Shown here: positions 51,831 through 62,293 of the stretch, piece by piece | How positions within the stretch are numbered: the stretch's first letter is position 1 | Layout: each line of letters opens with the position of its first letter | Assembly: GCF_000172155.1 (NCBI RefSeq) | Contig: NZ_ABIZ01000001.1 | Span: 4,869,105-4,933,104 of the forward strand | Direction of reading: 5' to 3' | Source: Verrucomicrobium spinosum DSM 4136 = JCM 18804 | GTDB lineage: Bacteria; Verrucomicrobiota; Verrucomicrobiia; Verrucomicrobiales; Verrucomicrobiaceae | DNA: 64,000 nt | Notes under the pieces: generated by a model | What the model saw: only the letters and a program-made list of their open reading frames with translations | Database searches by the model: none | Told to the model about the DNA's origin: nothing | Position numbers and translations under genes: made by a program

Positions 51831-52757
51831 ATGGAATCCTACAGTTGGGAAGACCTCCAGAACATTTTCCTCATGCAGGGCTTCGCGGGCATCAGCCTCT
51901 TCAGCGTGCTGCTGCTGATGGGCCTCGGACTCGCGGTCATCTTCGGCCAGATGGGCGTGATCAACATGGCCCACGGTGAATTCATGGCTCTAGGAGCCTA
52001 CACCGTCTATCTCTGCTCCACCCTCACAGCGGAGTATGCCCCCTCCTTCGGCCCCTACTACTTCGTAGTGGCCATCTTCATTGCCTTTGTCGTCTGCGCC
52101 CTCGTCGGGGCGGCGGTGGAGTGGCTCATGATCCGGCGCCTCTATCACCGGCCACTGGACACGCTCCTGGCCACCTGGGGACTCAGCCTCATCATGCAAC
52201 AAACCTTCCGCTCCACCTTCGGAGCTCGTGAAGTCACCCCCACACTGCCCGAGTGGCTCATGGGATCTTACTCCCCGAAAGAGGGCCTCGACATCCCCAT
52301 CAATGGCATGTTCGTCCTCGGGCTCGCCATCGCAGTCTCCCTCGCGCTGCTCCTTTTCATGTACAAGTCCTCATTCGGTCTGCGTCTGCGCGCCACCGTG
52401 CAAAACCGCAAGATGAGCGGTGCGGTGGGCATCAATACCAACTCCGTGGACCGCCTCGCCTTTGCCCTCGGCTGCGGCATCGCGGGCATCGCCGGAGCTG
52501 CCTTCACCACCATCGGCTCCACCGGACCGGACAGCGGCAGCCGCTACATCGTGGATGCGTTCCTCGTCGTGGTCTTCGGTGGTGCAGCCAGTCTCATGGG
52601 CTCCCTCGCCTCCGCCTTCGGCATCGCCCAGGCCCAATCCATCCTCGAGTTCTTCCTAGAAGGCACCAAGGGCAAGGTCGCCACCCTCCTGGTCATTGTG
52701 ATCGCCCTCATGATCCGGCCCCAGGGCCTCTTCCCCAGCAAGGTTCGCGCCCATTAA
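51831..52757 (+). CDS. urtB: Urea/amide ABC transporter permease, LivH type
   Basis: The 308 residues have about eight transmembrane helices. The hallmark GLAVIFGQMGVINMAHGEFMALGAY (about 42-66) is the LivH/UrtB entry sequence, and the conserved cytoplasmic loop is RLRATVQNRKMSGAVGINTNSVDRLAFALGCGIAGIAG. It lies 171 bases downstream of urtA; the gap has no gene. It forms the inner-membrane channel with the LivM-type partner encoded next. Confidence 0.93.
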   Translation: MESYSWEDLQNIFLMQGFAGISLFSVLLLMGLGLAVIFGQMGVINMAHGEFMALGAYTVYLCSTLTAEYAPSFGPYYFVVAIFIAFVVCALVGAAVEWLMIRRLYHRPLDTLLATWGLSLIMQQTFRSTFGAREVTPTLPEWLMGSYSPKEGLDIPINGMFVLGLAIAVSLALLLFMYKSSFGLRLRATVQNRKMSGAVGINTNSVDRLAFALGCGIAGIAGAAFTTIGSTGPDSGSRYIVDAFLVVVFGGAASLMGSLASAFGIAQAQSILEFFLEGTKGKVATLLVIVIALMIRPQGLFPSKVRAH

Positions 52758-52796
52758 TCCCATGCGACTCAGCCCCCCTCACCCATCCACTCAATC

Positions 52797-53968
52797 ATGA
52801 TCTTCTTTCGAACGCTCTTTAAAACCAAGGGAGAAGCCATCTCCTTCGCGGTGTTTGTCGCGCTCATCGCGATCATCCTGCCGCTCGCCCTGCCCATCTT
52901 CCGGCTCAACCTGGTGGGCAAGTACCTCAGTTACGGCTTCGTCGCCATCGGTCTGGTGCTGCTCTGGGGACGTTGCGGCATCCTCAGCCTCGGCCAGGGG
53001 GTCTTCTTCGGCCTCGGCGGCTACTGCATGGCCATGTTCCTGAAACTGGAGGCGTCAGATCCTGTTAGCACCTCGATCCAGACGACGCCGGGCATCCCGG
53101 ACTTCATGGACTGGAACCAGATCACCCAGCTCCCCTGGTTCTGGGAGCCGTTCAAGAGTTTCACCTTCGCCTCGTGCGCCGTGTTCCTCCTGCCCGGTCT
53201 CATCGCCTTCATCATCGGTTGGGCCATGTTCCGCCGTCGCGTGGGTGGCGTGTACTTCGCCATCATCACCCAGGCCATCGCCCTCATCCTGTCACTCGGG
53301 ATTGACGGAAACCAGGGCTTCACCGGCGGTCGAAACGGCATCACCGACCTGAAGACCCTCCTGGGCTGGGACATCCGCACCACGGGGGCGCAGTACACCC
53401 TGTACTTCCTCTGCGTCTTCCTCCTGCTGGCCAGCGCCCTGCTTGCCAAATACATCATCAACACCCGCTTCGGCCGGGTGCTGATGGCCATGCGGGATCG
53501 CGAAGACCGGGTCCGCTTCTCCGGCTATGACGTCGCCATGTGCCGCACCTTCGTGTTCGCCCTGGCCGCCATGCTCTCCGGTCTGGGAGGCGCGCTCTTC
53601 GTCCTGCAGGTGGGCTTCATGTCCCCCTCGCTGGTCGGCATCATCCCCTCCATTGAGATGGTCATCTTCACCGCTGTGGGAGGAAGGCTCTCCGTCATCG
53701 GTGCCATCCTGGGCTGCCTCATCGTGAACTTCGGCAAGACGGCCTTCTCAGAGGCCTATCCAGATGCCTGGCTCTACCTCATGGGAGGCACCTTCATTGC
53801 CGTGGTGATGTTCTTCCCCGATGGCCTGGCTGGCATCCTCGACAAATCCGGCACCCTCAAGGCCAAGCTCGCCACCCTGGGCACAGGTTTGATGAAAAAA
53901 CTCAAGCCCGCCGCTTCCGCTGAAAAAGCCTCCGCCAACGTTGCAGAAATCCCCAAGACCGCTGAACC

Positions 53969-53972
<4 letters not shown>
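52797..53972 (+). CDS. urtC: Urea/amide ABC transporter permease, LivM type
   Basis: This 391-residue inner-membrane protein of the UrtC/LivM group has about ten helices, the entry motif LLWGRCGILSLGQGVFFGLGGYCMAM and the coupling loop GRVLMAMRDREDRVRFSGYDVAMCRTFVFALAAMLSGLGGALF. The last 35 residues are a hydrophilic Ala/Lys-rich tail. It overlaps the ATPase gene by ATGA, so translation is coupled. Confidence 0.93.
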
Positions 53973-54712
<740 letters not shown>

Positions 54713-54725
54713 CCCGCCTCCCACC

Positions 54726-55415
54726 ATGTTTGACGTCAAGAACCTGCAAGTCGCCTACGGCCAGAGCGTCGTCATCCCGGATCTCACCTTCAACGCTGCC
54801 GAAAGTGAGATCGTCGGGATCGTCGGCCGCAACGGCATGGGCAAGACCACCCTCTTCCGCAGCCTCATCGGCATGATCCCCACCGTGTCCGGTAAAGTCA
54901 CCGTGGGCACCTCAGAGATCACGCACAAGCCCTCCTACAAGCGCGTGGCGGAGGGCGTCGCCTTCGTCCCCCAGGGCCGCATGATCTTCCCCTACCTCAC
55001 GGTGTATGAGAACCTCATCTCCGGCGTAAAGGGCAGAGTCAATGAAGAGGACGTAAACGAGATCTACGCCCTCTTCCCTGTCCTGCGCGACATGAAGGGT
55101 CGCAAAGGCGGCAACCTCTCCGGCGGCCAGCAACAGCAGCTCGCCATCGGCCGGGCTCTCATGACCAAGCCACGCGTGCTGCTTCTGGATGAACCCACAG
55201 AGGGCATCCAGCCTTCCATCATCAAAGACATCTCACGCAGTCTCAAAGAGATCCGTGACCTCAAAAAGCTCACCATCATCGTCAGCGAGCAGGTCCTCAG
55301 CTTCGTGCTCGACACCTGCGACCGCATTGCCGTGATCGACAAGGGCAAGCTCATCCGGGAGGACAAACGTGAGTCCGTCGATGCCTCCAAGATCAAAGCC
55401 ATGCTTTCCGTCTAG
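54726..55415 (+). CDS. urtE: Urea/amide ABC transporter ATPase, LivF type
   Basis: The 229 residues include Walker A GRNGMGKTTLF (near residue 35), signature NLSGGQQQQLAIGRAL (near 135) and Walker B VLLLDEPTEGIQPSI. The Q-rich signature loop and EGIQPS are typical of UrtE. The usual H-loop histidine after Walker B is replaced (IIVSEQVLSF), as in other UrtE/LivF proteins that have Glu-Gln there. It lies 13 bases after urtD and completes the transporter. Confidence 0.95.
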   Translation: MFDVKNLQVAYGQSVVIPDLTFNAAESEIVGIVGRNGMGKTTLFRSLIGMIPTVSGKVTVGTSEITHKPSYKRVAEGVAFVPQGRMIFPYLTVYENLISGVKGRVNEEDVNEIYALFPVLRDMKGRKGGNLSGGQQQQLAIGRALMTKPRVLLLDEPTEGIQPSIIKDISRSLKEIRDLKKLTIIVSEQVLSFVLDTCDRIAVIDKGKLIREDKRESVDASKIKAMLSV

Positions 55416-55478
55416 CCCCTGCCCTCCACCACCCCAATCCCCCCAAAACAGACAAGTAACTACGCCCAAGCATACGTC

Positions 55479-56699
55479 ATGAAAACACTGATCAAAGTTG
55501 ACCTCAACGCCACGCCTGAATCACAAGACTACCTTCACAACCGCTGGCACCCGGATCTCCCGATGGTCGCCTATGTCAAACCCGGTGACGAGTTCCGCGT
55601 CGAGTGCATCGACTGGACCGGCGGTCAGATCGTCAATGACGACAAGGCCAATGACATTCAAGACGTTGACCTCTCCAAGGTGCATTACCTGAGCGGCCCG
55701 ATCGGGGTGGAAGGCGCGGAGCCGGGCGATCTCCTTGTGGTGGATATTCTGGACGTGGGCGTCCTTCCAGAGTCCGCCTGGGGTTTCACCGGCATCTTCG
55801 CCAAGACCAACGGCGGTGGTTTCCTCGTTGACCACTACCCGGATGCCCGCAAAGCCTGCTGGGACTTCCACGGCATCTACACCACCTCCCGCCACATCCC
55901 AGGTGTGGAATTCGCCGGCATCATGCACCCAGGTCTCATTGGCTGCCTTCCTTCCAAGGAGCTGCTCGACACCTGGAACTCGCGCGAGAAGGAGCTCTAC
56001 GACACCGAGCCTGATCGCGTGCCCGCTCTCGCCACCCTGCCCTACGCCCCTACCGCCCACATGGGCAAGCTCAAGGGCAGTGAGGCCGCCGCCGCCGCCG
56101 CCGAAGGTGCCCGCACCGTGCCGCCGCGCGAACACGGCGGCAACTGTGACATCAAGAACCTCACCAAGGGCTCCAAAGTCTATTTCCCAGTCTATGTGAA
56201 GGACGGCGGCCTCTCCATGGGAGACATCCACTTCAGCCAGGGGGATGGGGAAATCACCTTCTGCGGCGCCATTGAAATGGCGGGCTACCTTGACCTCCGC
56301 GTCAGCCTCATCAAGGGCGGCGTGGCCAAGTACGGCGTGGTGAACCCCATCTTTGAACCCAGCCCGCTCTCCCCCGAGTACAAGCGCCACCTCATCTTCG
56401 AAGGCATCTCCGTGGACGAGAAAGGCCAGCAGCATTACCTCGATCCGCATGTCGCCTACCGCATGGCCTGCCTCAACGCCATCGAGTACATGAAGAAGTT
56501 CGGCTACACCGGCGAGCAGGCCTACGCCATCCTCGGCACCGCCCCTGTCGAAGGCCGCATCAGCGGCATCGTGGATATCCCGAACGCCTGCGCCACCCTC
56601 TGGCTGCCCACGGAGATCTTCGACTTCGACATCCGACCGAATGCGGACGGCCCCTCCATCAAGGTGCCCCCGGGCGTGGACCTCGCCTCCGTCGTCTAG
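55479..56699 (+). CDS. fmdA: Formamidase (acetamidase/formamidase family)
   Basis: The 406-residue length and the opening VDLNATPESQDYLHNRWHPDLPMVAYVKPGDEFRVECIDWTGGQI are those of FmdA from methylotrophs, which hydrolyses formamide to formate and ammonia in the cytoplasm. Other family landmarks are GPIGVEGAEPGDLLVVDILDV, HPGLIGCLPSKELL, HGGNCDIKNLTKGSKVYFPVYV and GDIHFSQGDGEITFCGAIEM. It lies 63 bases after urtE and 51 before fmdB, so uptake and hydrolysis are encoded together. Confidence 0.95.
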   Translation: MKTLIKVDLNATPESQDYLHNRWHPDLPMVAYVKPGDEFRVECIDWTGGQIVNDDKANDIQDVDLSKVHYLSGPIGVEGAEPGDLLVVDILDVGVLPESAWGFTGIFAKTNGGGFLVDHYPDARKACWDFHGIYTTSRHIPGVEFAGIMHPGLIGCLPSKELLDTWNSREKELYDTEPDRVPALATLPYAPTAHMGKLKGSEAAAAAAEGARTVPPREHGGNCDIKNLTKGSKVYFPVYVKDGGLSMGDIHFSQGDGEITFCGAIEMAGYLDLRVSLIKGGVAKYGVVNPIFEPSPLSPEYKRHLIFEGISVDEKGQQHYLDPHVAYRMACLNAIEYMKKFGYTGEQAYAILGTAPVEGRISGIVDIPNACATLWLPTEIFDFDIRPNADGPSIKVPPGVDLASVV

Positions 56700-56750
56700 T
56701 CCCCGTCCCTCGTCACAATCCCCCTAGTCACCTCTCACCCTCCATCTACC

Positions 56751-57098
56751 ATGCCCGTTTACGACTACACCTGCCAGGAGTGCGGCGACTTCGTCCTCTT
56801 CCGCACGGTCGAGGAACGCAATCACGCCGCCAGCTGCCCCTGTTGCCAGGGCGCCGCCCAGCGTTTCATCAGTGCGCCCAACCTCGCCCTGATGAACCCC
56901 GCCAAGCGTCGCGCCCATTCCGTCAACGAGCGCAGCCGGCACGAACCCCGGGTCAGCAACGCCCACCAGTGCAGCTCCCGCTGCGGGTGCGGCACCCCAG
57001 GCGGAACCAAGATCCGGCCCGACCGGAAGAAAAAAACCCGCCTTGGCGTCATGCAAACTCAAAAAAGTGGGTCACGCCCGTGGATGTTGGGCCATTAG
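56751..57098 (+). CDS. fmdB: FmdB-family zinc-ribbon protein
   Basis: The 115 residues start with MPVYDYTCQECGDFVLF, the FmdB zinc ribbon: Cys-x-x-Cys near residue 8 and a second pair in SCPCCQG near 35. A flexible tail follows, with CSSRCGCG near residue 80. In Methylophilus, FmdB lies beside formamidase and has been proposed to regulate amide genes or assist assembly; small homologues are widespread. It is the last gene of the operon, with a terminator 39 bases further. Confidence 0.9.
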   Translation: MPVYDYTCQECGDFVLFRTVEERNHAASCPCCQGAAQRFISAPNLALMNPAKRRAHSVNERSRHEPRVSNAHQCSSRCGCGTPGGTKIRPDRKKKTRLGVMQTQKSGSRPWMLGH

Positions 57099-57137
57099 AG
57101 TATGTCAGTGTGTAGTTAGGTGAGAAAAGCAAAAGCA

Positions 57138-57178
57138 AGCCGGATGCCCTTGTGAGGGGGGCATCCGGCTATTTTATT
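57138..57178 (+). terminator. Rho-independent terminator of the urt-fmd operon
   Basis: The perfect 12-base stem AGCCGGATGCCC/GGGCATCCGGCT (57138-57149 with 57159-57170) has a 9-base loop and then ATTTTATT. Confidence 0.82.
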
Positions 57179-57277
57179 GGAGGACACGATCTGGGACGCG
57201 AGCTGGAGAAGTCCCGTTAAAAACTTCGGCCCCCCCCTTTCACGCTGGCCGTTCTGACGCCAATGGCGTCACACAAA

Positions 57278-57690
57278 ACAGCCCAGGGTCAGGCGAGGCA
57301 CGAGCCGCCACCCTGGGTACATCAGAGCCCAGCAACTCAGGTGTGGAAGCCGCCCCCATCCTCTTCCTCCTCACCGCCTTCAACATCCCCACGTCCATCC
57401 ACCGGCATCTGCCCACCACAGACCTCCCAAGAGCCGGGACGGCTCTTCTACATTCCCCCCCTGCTCATCCGCACATTTGCTCGCGCATGATCATCCGGCG
57501 GGACGCTGGAAGCCGGTGCCACCCGATGCCAATCCCCGAACGGGATTTCTACCACAGCCCAAGGTTGGACGAGTCCCGCAAGGTGGGACGAGTCAACCTT
57601 GGGGACCGCACCCGAGCGAACCTCAGGTGTGGAGGCCAATACCATCCCCTTCCTCCCTGCCGTAGTCAACGCCCCCACGTCCTTCACCCG
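57278..57690. repeat. Two dispersed hairpin elements around a family B REP
   Basis: A reduced copy (CAGCCCAGGGTC ... CCACCCTGGGTACATC, 57278-57330) and a fuller copy (57526-57604, with inner palindrome GACGAGTCCCGC..) of the element also found at 42858 and 59496. Both are followed by a similar CTCAGGTGTGGAGG-type tail. Between them at 57428-57451 lies a family B REP (AAGAGCCGGGACGGCTCTTC). The interval 57099-57823 otherwise has only the operon terminator. Confidence 0.65.
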
Positions 57691-57823
57691 AGACGGCCCC
57701 CGACATCAGAGTCTTCTGTCTTTCGTCTTCCCGTCTTTCGTCTCCGGCTTCGCCGGAACTTTGTGCTTCCCATCTGGATTCCTCCCGATAGCATCGCCGC
57801 TTTCCCCCCGTTTGGTCCAGCTC

Positions 57824-59224
57824 ATGTCCTCCGTCACGTCTGCCTCCCCTTCCCCGCCCTCGGCGCTCGACCGCGCTCGCAAGAAGGCTTTTTACCGGAT
57901 CATTCCGCTGCTTTTCATCAGCTACATGATCGCCTACGTGGACCGGCAAAACGTGGCCGTGGCCAAGCTCACCATGACCAAGGACCTCGTGGGCTTCACG
58001 GATGCGGTCATTGGCTTTGGCGCAGGCATCTTCTTCATCGGGTACTTCCTTCTGGAAATCCCCGGCTCCCTCATCGTGGAGAAGTGGGGGGCTCGGCGCT
58101 GGATCAGCCGCATCATGGTTACCTGGGGCATTATGGCCGCACTCACCGCCGCCGTGCACACGCCAGTTCAGTTCTACACCGTCCGGTTCCTGCTGGGCCT
58201 TGCGGAAGCAGGCTTCTTCCCGGGGGTGATCGTTTACCTCACCCACTGGTTCACGGATCGGGATCGCTCCAAGGCGCTGGCCATGTTCCTCGTGGCCACC
58301 CCATTCGCCCAGATGGTCAGCCCCAAGATCTCGTACCTCCTCCTCAAGATTGGCACCACCGAAGTCGTCAACGGGCAAACCATCACCCATCCCCTTGTTT
58401 TGGGAATGACAGGTTGGCAGTGGGTGTACGTCTTTTGGGGCATCCCCGCAGTCATGATGGGCCTGATCGTGTTCTTCATCATGAAGGACCGGCCTCGTCA
58501 GGCCTCCTGGCTGACCGATGAAGAGAAAGAAGCTCTGGAGAGCGAGTTGGAGCGCGAACGGGCCGTGAGATCCCGCGGAAAGCGCATGAAGGTAAGCGAG
58601 GCCCTCCGCCACCCCAAAGTACTGCTGATGGCATGGGCCTACTTCAGCATCGTCACCTGCAGTTACAGCATCGAGTTCTTCATGCCCAGCGTGCTAAACG
58701 ACTGGTACCACATGAATCTCAACACGCTCACCTGGCTCATCATCCTGCCCCCTGCGCTCGCGCTCGTCGGCCAGTTGGTGGGCGGCTGGAGTTCTGACCA
58801 CTTCCAGGAACGCCGTCTTCATGCGTGCCTGCCCATCGTGGTGGGTGCCACCGCCCTCGCCTGCGCTCCCATGACCCAGGGAAACCTGCCACTCACCGTG
58901 GCTTGTTTCATGATCGGCTTCGCCGGGTTCAAGACCTACATGCCCGCCTTCTGGTCCCTGCCCAGCACCTTCCTCACGCAAGCCGCGGCGGCCGGCAGCA
59001 TTGGACTCATCAACTCCTTCGGAAACCTGGGTGGTGCCCTGGGCCCCTATATCATGGGCAAGGTGAAGACCGTCACTGGCTCGTTTGTCGGTGGCCTCTA
59101 CTTCATCAGCTGCTCCATGCTGCTCTCAGCCATCATCATCTACTTCCTCGGCCTCGGTGTCCGGAAGAAGGAGAAGGAAGAGGCCGAAGAACAAAAAGTG
59201 TTGGAGGGCCTTCCGGAGAAATAG
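57824..59224 (+). CDS. MFS transporter, anion:cation symporter-like
   Basis: Starting at MSSVTSASPSPP gives 466 residues with twelve helices. The opening FYRIIPLLFISYMIAYVDRQNVAVAKLTMTKDLVG and the loop WFTDRDRSKALAMFLVATPFAQMV are typical of the ACS subfamily (4-hydroxyphenylacetate, phthalate, galactonate and tartrate carriers). The substrate is probably an organic anion; no catabolic gene is adjacent to specify it. The leader region upstream is filled with repeats. Confidence 0.9.
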   Translation: MSSVTSASPSPPSALDRARKKAFYRIIPLLFISYMIAYVDRQNVAVAKLTMTKDLVGFTDAVIGFGAGIFFIGYFLLEIPGSLIVEKWGARRWISRIMVTWGIMAALTAAVHTPVQFYTVRFLLGLAEAGFFPGVIVYLTHWFTDRDRSKALAMFLVATPFAQMVSPKISYLLLKIGTTEVVNGQTITHPLVLGMTGWQWVYVFWGIPAVMMGLIVFFIMKDRPRQASWLTDEEKEALESELERERAVRSRGKRMKVSEALRHPKVLLMAWAYFSIVTCSYSIEFFMPSVLNDWYHMNLNTLTWLIILPPALALVGQLVGGWSSDHFQERRLHACLPIVVGATALACAPMTQGNLPLTVACFMIGFAGFKTYMPAFWSLPSTFLTQAAAAGSIGLINSFGNLGGALGPYIMGKVKTVTGSFVGGLYFISCSMLLSAIIIYFLGLGVRKKEKEEAEEQKVLEGLPEK

Positions 59225-59265
59225 GCAGAAACAAGGGCCATTGAAAGGCACCCTTGTGCGACGTA

Positions 59266-59350
59266 CTGAGGGCTGAAAGCCCGGGGTTATTTCCAGCCTT
59301 GGGCAACGCCCAAGGTTGGCGTTAGTTTTAGATGTTGAGGGCTGAAAGCC
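59266..59350. repeat. Dispersed repeat with AGGGCTGAAAGCC arms
   Basis: GAGGGCTGAAAGCC occurs twice (59267 and 59338) around the hairpin CCTTGGGCAACGCCCAAGG. Confidence 0.5.
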
Positions 59351-59495
59351 TGGCGTCATTCAGGGATGCTCGTCATGGGCTCGCTTGATGAGGCCGAGCC
59401 TTCTGCCCTCCTGAGGAGAACAAAGCAACCGCGTGCGATTGGGGTGGCAGCCAAGGAACCACCTTGAGGCGCCCGCCTCAGGCCGAAGTTGATCC

Positions 59496-59650
59496 CAGTA
59501 TGGGATCTGTAACACAGCCCAGCGGTTGGACGAGTCCCGCAAAGCGGGACGAGTCAACCCTGGGTACATCCGCAGAGGATGATCAGGTGGGAAGGCCGAT
59601 AGCATCTGCTTCCTCCCCCACCGCCATCAACACATCCAAGTCATACCCCG
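59496..59650. repeat. Dispersed hairpin element, best-preserved copy
   Basis: ACACAGCCCAGCGGTTGGAC leads into an inner palindrome GTCCCGCAAAGCGGGAC and closes with GAGTCAACCCTGGGTAC. It is followed by GATGATCAGGTGGGAAGGCC and a CCACCGCCATCAACAC tail, as at 42858. The interval 59225-59730 holds no gene. Confidence 0.7.
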
Positions 59651-59730
59651 AGGTTCCTTGGCAGGCATTCCCGCCTGCAAATGAAAGCCAACTCGATAAG
59701 GAAATCTCGGTTGGCAGCGTTTCCTTCATT

Positions 59731-60552
59731 ATGAAGTTATCTTATCACGCTGTCCTCATCGCCGGTGCCTGCATGGCTTTCGGCCTGCATTCCAACGCTA
59801 TTGCCCAGGAGAAGAAGCCCTTCCATTTCGCCCACCGTGGCGGCGCGCACGAGTTTGAGGAAAACACCCTCTTTGCCTTCAAAAGCAGCTACGAAAAAGG
59901 CCTGCGCGGCTTTGAGCTGGACGTCCGCATGACCAAGGACGGCGCACTCGTGATTCTGCACGATGACTCCCTGGACCGCACCCACAACGGCACCGGCCCA
60001 GTCGAGCAGTTGAACGCCGACGCCGCTGCCAAGATCACTTCCAAAAAGCAGAACGAACCCCTGCTCTTTCTGGACACGCTCCTCGACTATCTCAAGGACA
60101 AGCCGGGCATGTACGTGGAATTTGAGATGAAGACCAGCAACAAGACGCTGTATCCAGATGCGGTCATCGATGACTATGCGGCCAAGGTCTATCGCAAGGT
60201 CACCGCTCACGTCCCAGCAGGCTCCAGCTACGTCTTCACCTCCTTCGATCAGCGCCCCCTCATCGCTCTGAAGAAGATCGATCCCAAGGCCGACATCATG
60301 TTGATCAAAGGCGGCCCCCTCACCCCTGAACTGATGGAATCCGCCAAAGCCATCGGCTCCAAGCGAATCGCAGCCAAGATGGAAGGCACCACCCGTCTCG
60401 CCGTGAAAGAAGCGCAAAAACAAGGTTTCATCGTCACCGGCTGGCCCGGCCGTGACCTCAATGACTATTTCCTCGGCCTCGGCCTGGGCGTCGATGCCAT
60501 CTGCACAGATGTCCCCGTGAAAGTGCAGGAGTACATCGAGAGCAAGAAGTAG
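59731..60552 (+). CDS. Secreted glycerophosphodiester phosphodiesterase
   Basis: Starting at MKLSYHAVLIAG gives 273 residues with a signal peptide ending near NAIAQ. The GDPD TIM-barrel motifs are clear: FAHRGGAHEFEENTLFAFKSS with the catalytic His, GFELDVRMTKDGALVILHDDSLDRT with the metal-binding Glu/Asp and second His, then a lysine-rich middle strand and the C-terminal VDAICTDVPVKVQEYI. It hydrolyses glycerophosphodiesters to glycerol-3-phosphate and an alcohol in the periplasm. Confidence 0.92.
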   Translation: MKLSYHAVLIAGACMAFGLHSNAIAQEKKPFHFAHRGGAHEFEENTLFAFKSSYEKGLRGFELDVRMTKDGALVILHDDSLDRTHNGTGPVEQLNADAAAKITSKKQNEPLLFLDTLLDYLKDKPGMYVEFEMKTSNKTLYPDAVIDDYAAKVYRKVTAHVPAGSSYVFTSFDQRPLIALKKIDPKADIMLIKGGPLTPELMESAKAIGSKRIAAKMEGTTRLAVKEAQKQGFIVTGWPGRDLNDYFLGLGLGVDAICTDVPVKVQEYIESKK

Positions 60553-60583
60553 CCGTTATTTGCACAAGCAGCGTGGCTCAGCA

Positions 60584-60668
60584 AAATGTAGTGGCAGGCT
60601 TTAGCCTGCCTTCCCAACGCGGGGCCACGCGACTGAACAGTCCCGCATGCGGGACTCTGACTACTTTG
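60584..60668. repeat. Facing pair of GTAG hairpins
   Basis: GTAGTGGCAGGCTTTAGCCTGCC on the plus strand (60586-60608, stem GGCAGGC/GCCTGCC) faces a minus-strand GTAG element around GTCCCGCATGCGGGAC (60640-60668). This is a BIME-like pair just before the ISAs1 element. Confidence 0.65.
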
Positions 60669-60699
60669 CTTCGCACTTCGCTGACATCAGTCGTCCAAA

Positions 60700-61940
60700 C
60701 AGGGCTTACGCATCTAAATTTACTCCAAGCAAGGTTTGGAGATAGTCTGTACTGAGTCCGGCTTCGAATCTGCGTTGGTTGACCGATTTTTTGGAGTTTG
60801 GGTTCTCTCGCTTGATCATTGCATGAGTCAGGCGTCGAAGGGTGGCCAGATTCTCCGCACTGTAACCGCTTCTAGACCGGCTCTCATCTTCGCCAAAGGT
60901 CACATCTAGAACCCAGTGCAGCGAGTTTTCAATCCCCCAGTGAGCGCGTACTGAGGCTGCAATGAGCGCGGCATCGGCTTTCAAACTGCTGATGAAGTAA
61001 CGCCTTTGCACCGTGGTCTGACCCGCCACGGTGCGCTCGCATTCCACCGCAGCCACGCTGCGCAGTCCCGCCCACTTTTCTGCCCCCTGCAGCCAGCATT
61101 CCACTTCCTCACTCACCCAACAGCGACGCACTTCATGCCGGCCGTGCCCATCGCTTTCCTCTTGATGAAAGTTGCCTTCTGCCCTGGCCAGGTCCTCCCC
61201 CGTGTCCAAATAGTGGCTGACCTGTTGATGGAGGCTTTCCTGGTTGCTTTTGAGGGCCAGGATGTAGTCCCCCTTTTGCTGGATGATTTTCCTGGCCACC
61301 TCCCTCTGGCAGCCCATGGCGTCGATGGTCACGATGCAGCCTTTCAACGCCAGCATTTCCAACAACTCCGGCATCGCGCCAATCTCATTGCTCTTGTCAG
61401 CAACCTTGACCTGTCCAAGGCACAGGCTCAATTCACTGGCCCAAGCCCCCACGATGACCGCAGGTGCCTGCCCTTTGTCGACGGCCCCGCGCAGTGCCTT
61501 TCCATCAATGGCGATCACCCCTTTGAGACCGCTCTCAAGCCCCTCGCTGGAGAGTTGGCGCAATACACCTTGGGTCCAGAGACTGAAGGCTTCCATGAAG
61601 CGCTTGGGATCAAGCAGGCTGAAGACTTTACGGAACGTGTCGTGACTGGGAATGCCGTTGGGCAGGGCAAGAAAGCTCTCCAACCAAGTGCGCTTCAGAT
61701 TGCCGAAGGCTTCCATATGGGTGTAATGCCCCTGACCGCACAGCATGGCGCAGGTGGCAATCACCAGGATGTCGGCCAGATCATGTCGCTGGGTACGCTG
61801 CACCCTCCAGTCATCAATGCTCTGAAAAACTTCACGAAGGTTGCTGTCAGGAGATGCAGAGGCGGAAGACATGCCCCACTTCATTCACACATCTTAACTA
61901 ATTTCCACGTGCTTTGTAAAAACTAGATGCGTAAGCCCTG
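60700..61940 (-). mobile_element. ISAs1-family insertion sequence, complete
   Basis: Perfect 17-base terminal inverted repeats CAGGGCTTACGCATCTA lie at 60700-60716 and, inverted, at 61924-61940, bounding a 1,241-base element with one transposase gene on the minus strand. The flanking bases do not form an obvious target duplication. Confidence 0.92.
60706..61884 (-). CDS. ISAs1-family DDE transposase
   Basis: This 392-residue intact transposase has the N-terminal DDE_Tnp_1-associated domain (about 10-100, with DLADILVIATCAMLCGQGHYTHMEAFG). The catalytic core has GVIAIDGKALRGA (first Asp), IVTIDAMGCQ (second Asp) and HWGIENSLHWVLDVTFGEDESRSR (Glu), the ISAs1/H-repeat signature. The stop codon lies six bases inside the left inverted repeat region. 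All catalytic residues are present, so the element may be active. Confidence 0.93.
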   Translation of the reverse strand: MKWGMSSASASPDSNLREVFQSIDDWRVQRTQRHDLADILVIATCAMLCGQGHYTHMEAFGNLKRTWLESFLALPNGIPSHDTFRKVFSLLDPKRFMEAFSLWTQGVLRQLSSEGLESGLKGVIAIDGKALRGAVDKGQAPAVIVGAWASELSLCLGQVKVADKSNEIGAMPELLEMLALKGCIVTIDAMGCQREVARKIIQQKGDYILALKSNQESLHQQVSHYLDTGEDLARAEGNFHQEESDGHGRHEVRRCWVSEEVECWLQGAEKWAGLRSVAAVECERTVAGQTTVQRRYFISSLKADAALIAASVRAHWGIENSLHWVLDVTFGEDESRSRSGYSAENLATLRRLTHAMIKRENPNSKKSVNQRRFEAGLSTDYLQTLLGVNLDA

Positions 61941-62215
61941 GGCATCCGGCCACGCGTCATGGAACAAACTCTGGCAAGCAGCCATGATGCCACAGGTGCC
62001 CCTGACAGGTTGGGAAGGCGAGAATCAGAACGAGCGATCTCGATAAAATCCAAAGGTGGGCAAGATGCCGCTCGTGGGACCTCCTCCAGTGAGCAATCCG
62101 TCAGAAACCAGTAACCGCCATACTGGAACGCTCCCGGAACTGACTTTGGGTCTGATGGCATCTCGAATAGCTCTCGAAATTGGGCGAACTGAGGATTAAG
62201 CGACAGCGAGCGCAA
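61941..62215 (-). pseudogene. Gene fragment cut by the ISAs1 element
   Basis: A minus-strand frame starting MRSLSLNPQFAQFRELFE reads plausibly (FQYGGYWFLTDCSLEEVPRAA, PPLDFIEIARSDSRLPN) and runs into the right end of the IS, where the sense is lost. No continuation was found beyond the left end. It may be the N-terminal remnant of a disrupted hypothetical gene. The family is not recognised and the call is tentative. Confidence 0.4.
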
Positions 62216-62293
62216 GACGTCGATGACACGACAGATAGCCTCCGAGCCGTTGCCTGCATCCCTTTTGTTCGCCCTCTGCTGTGCGGAGTAGGT

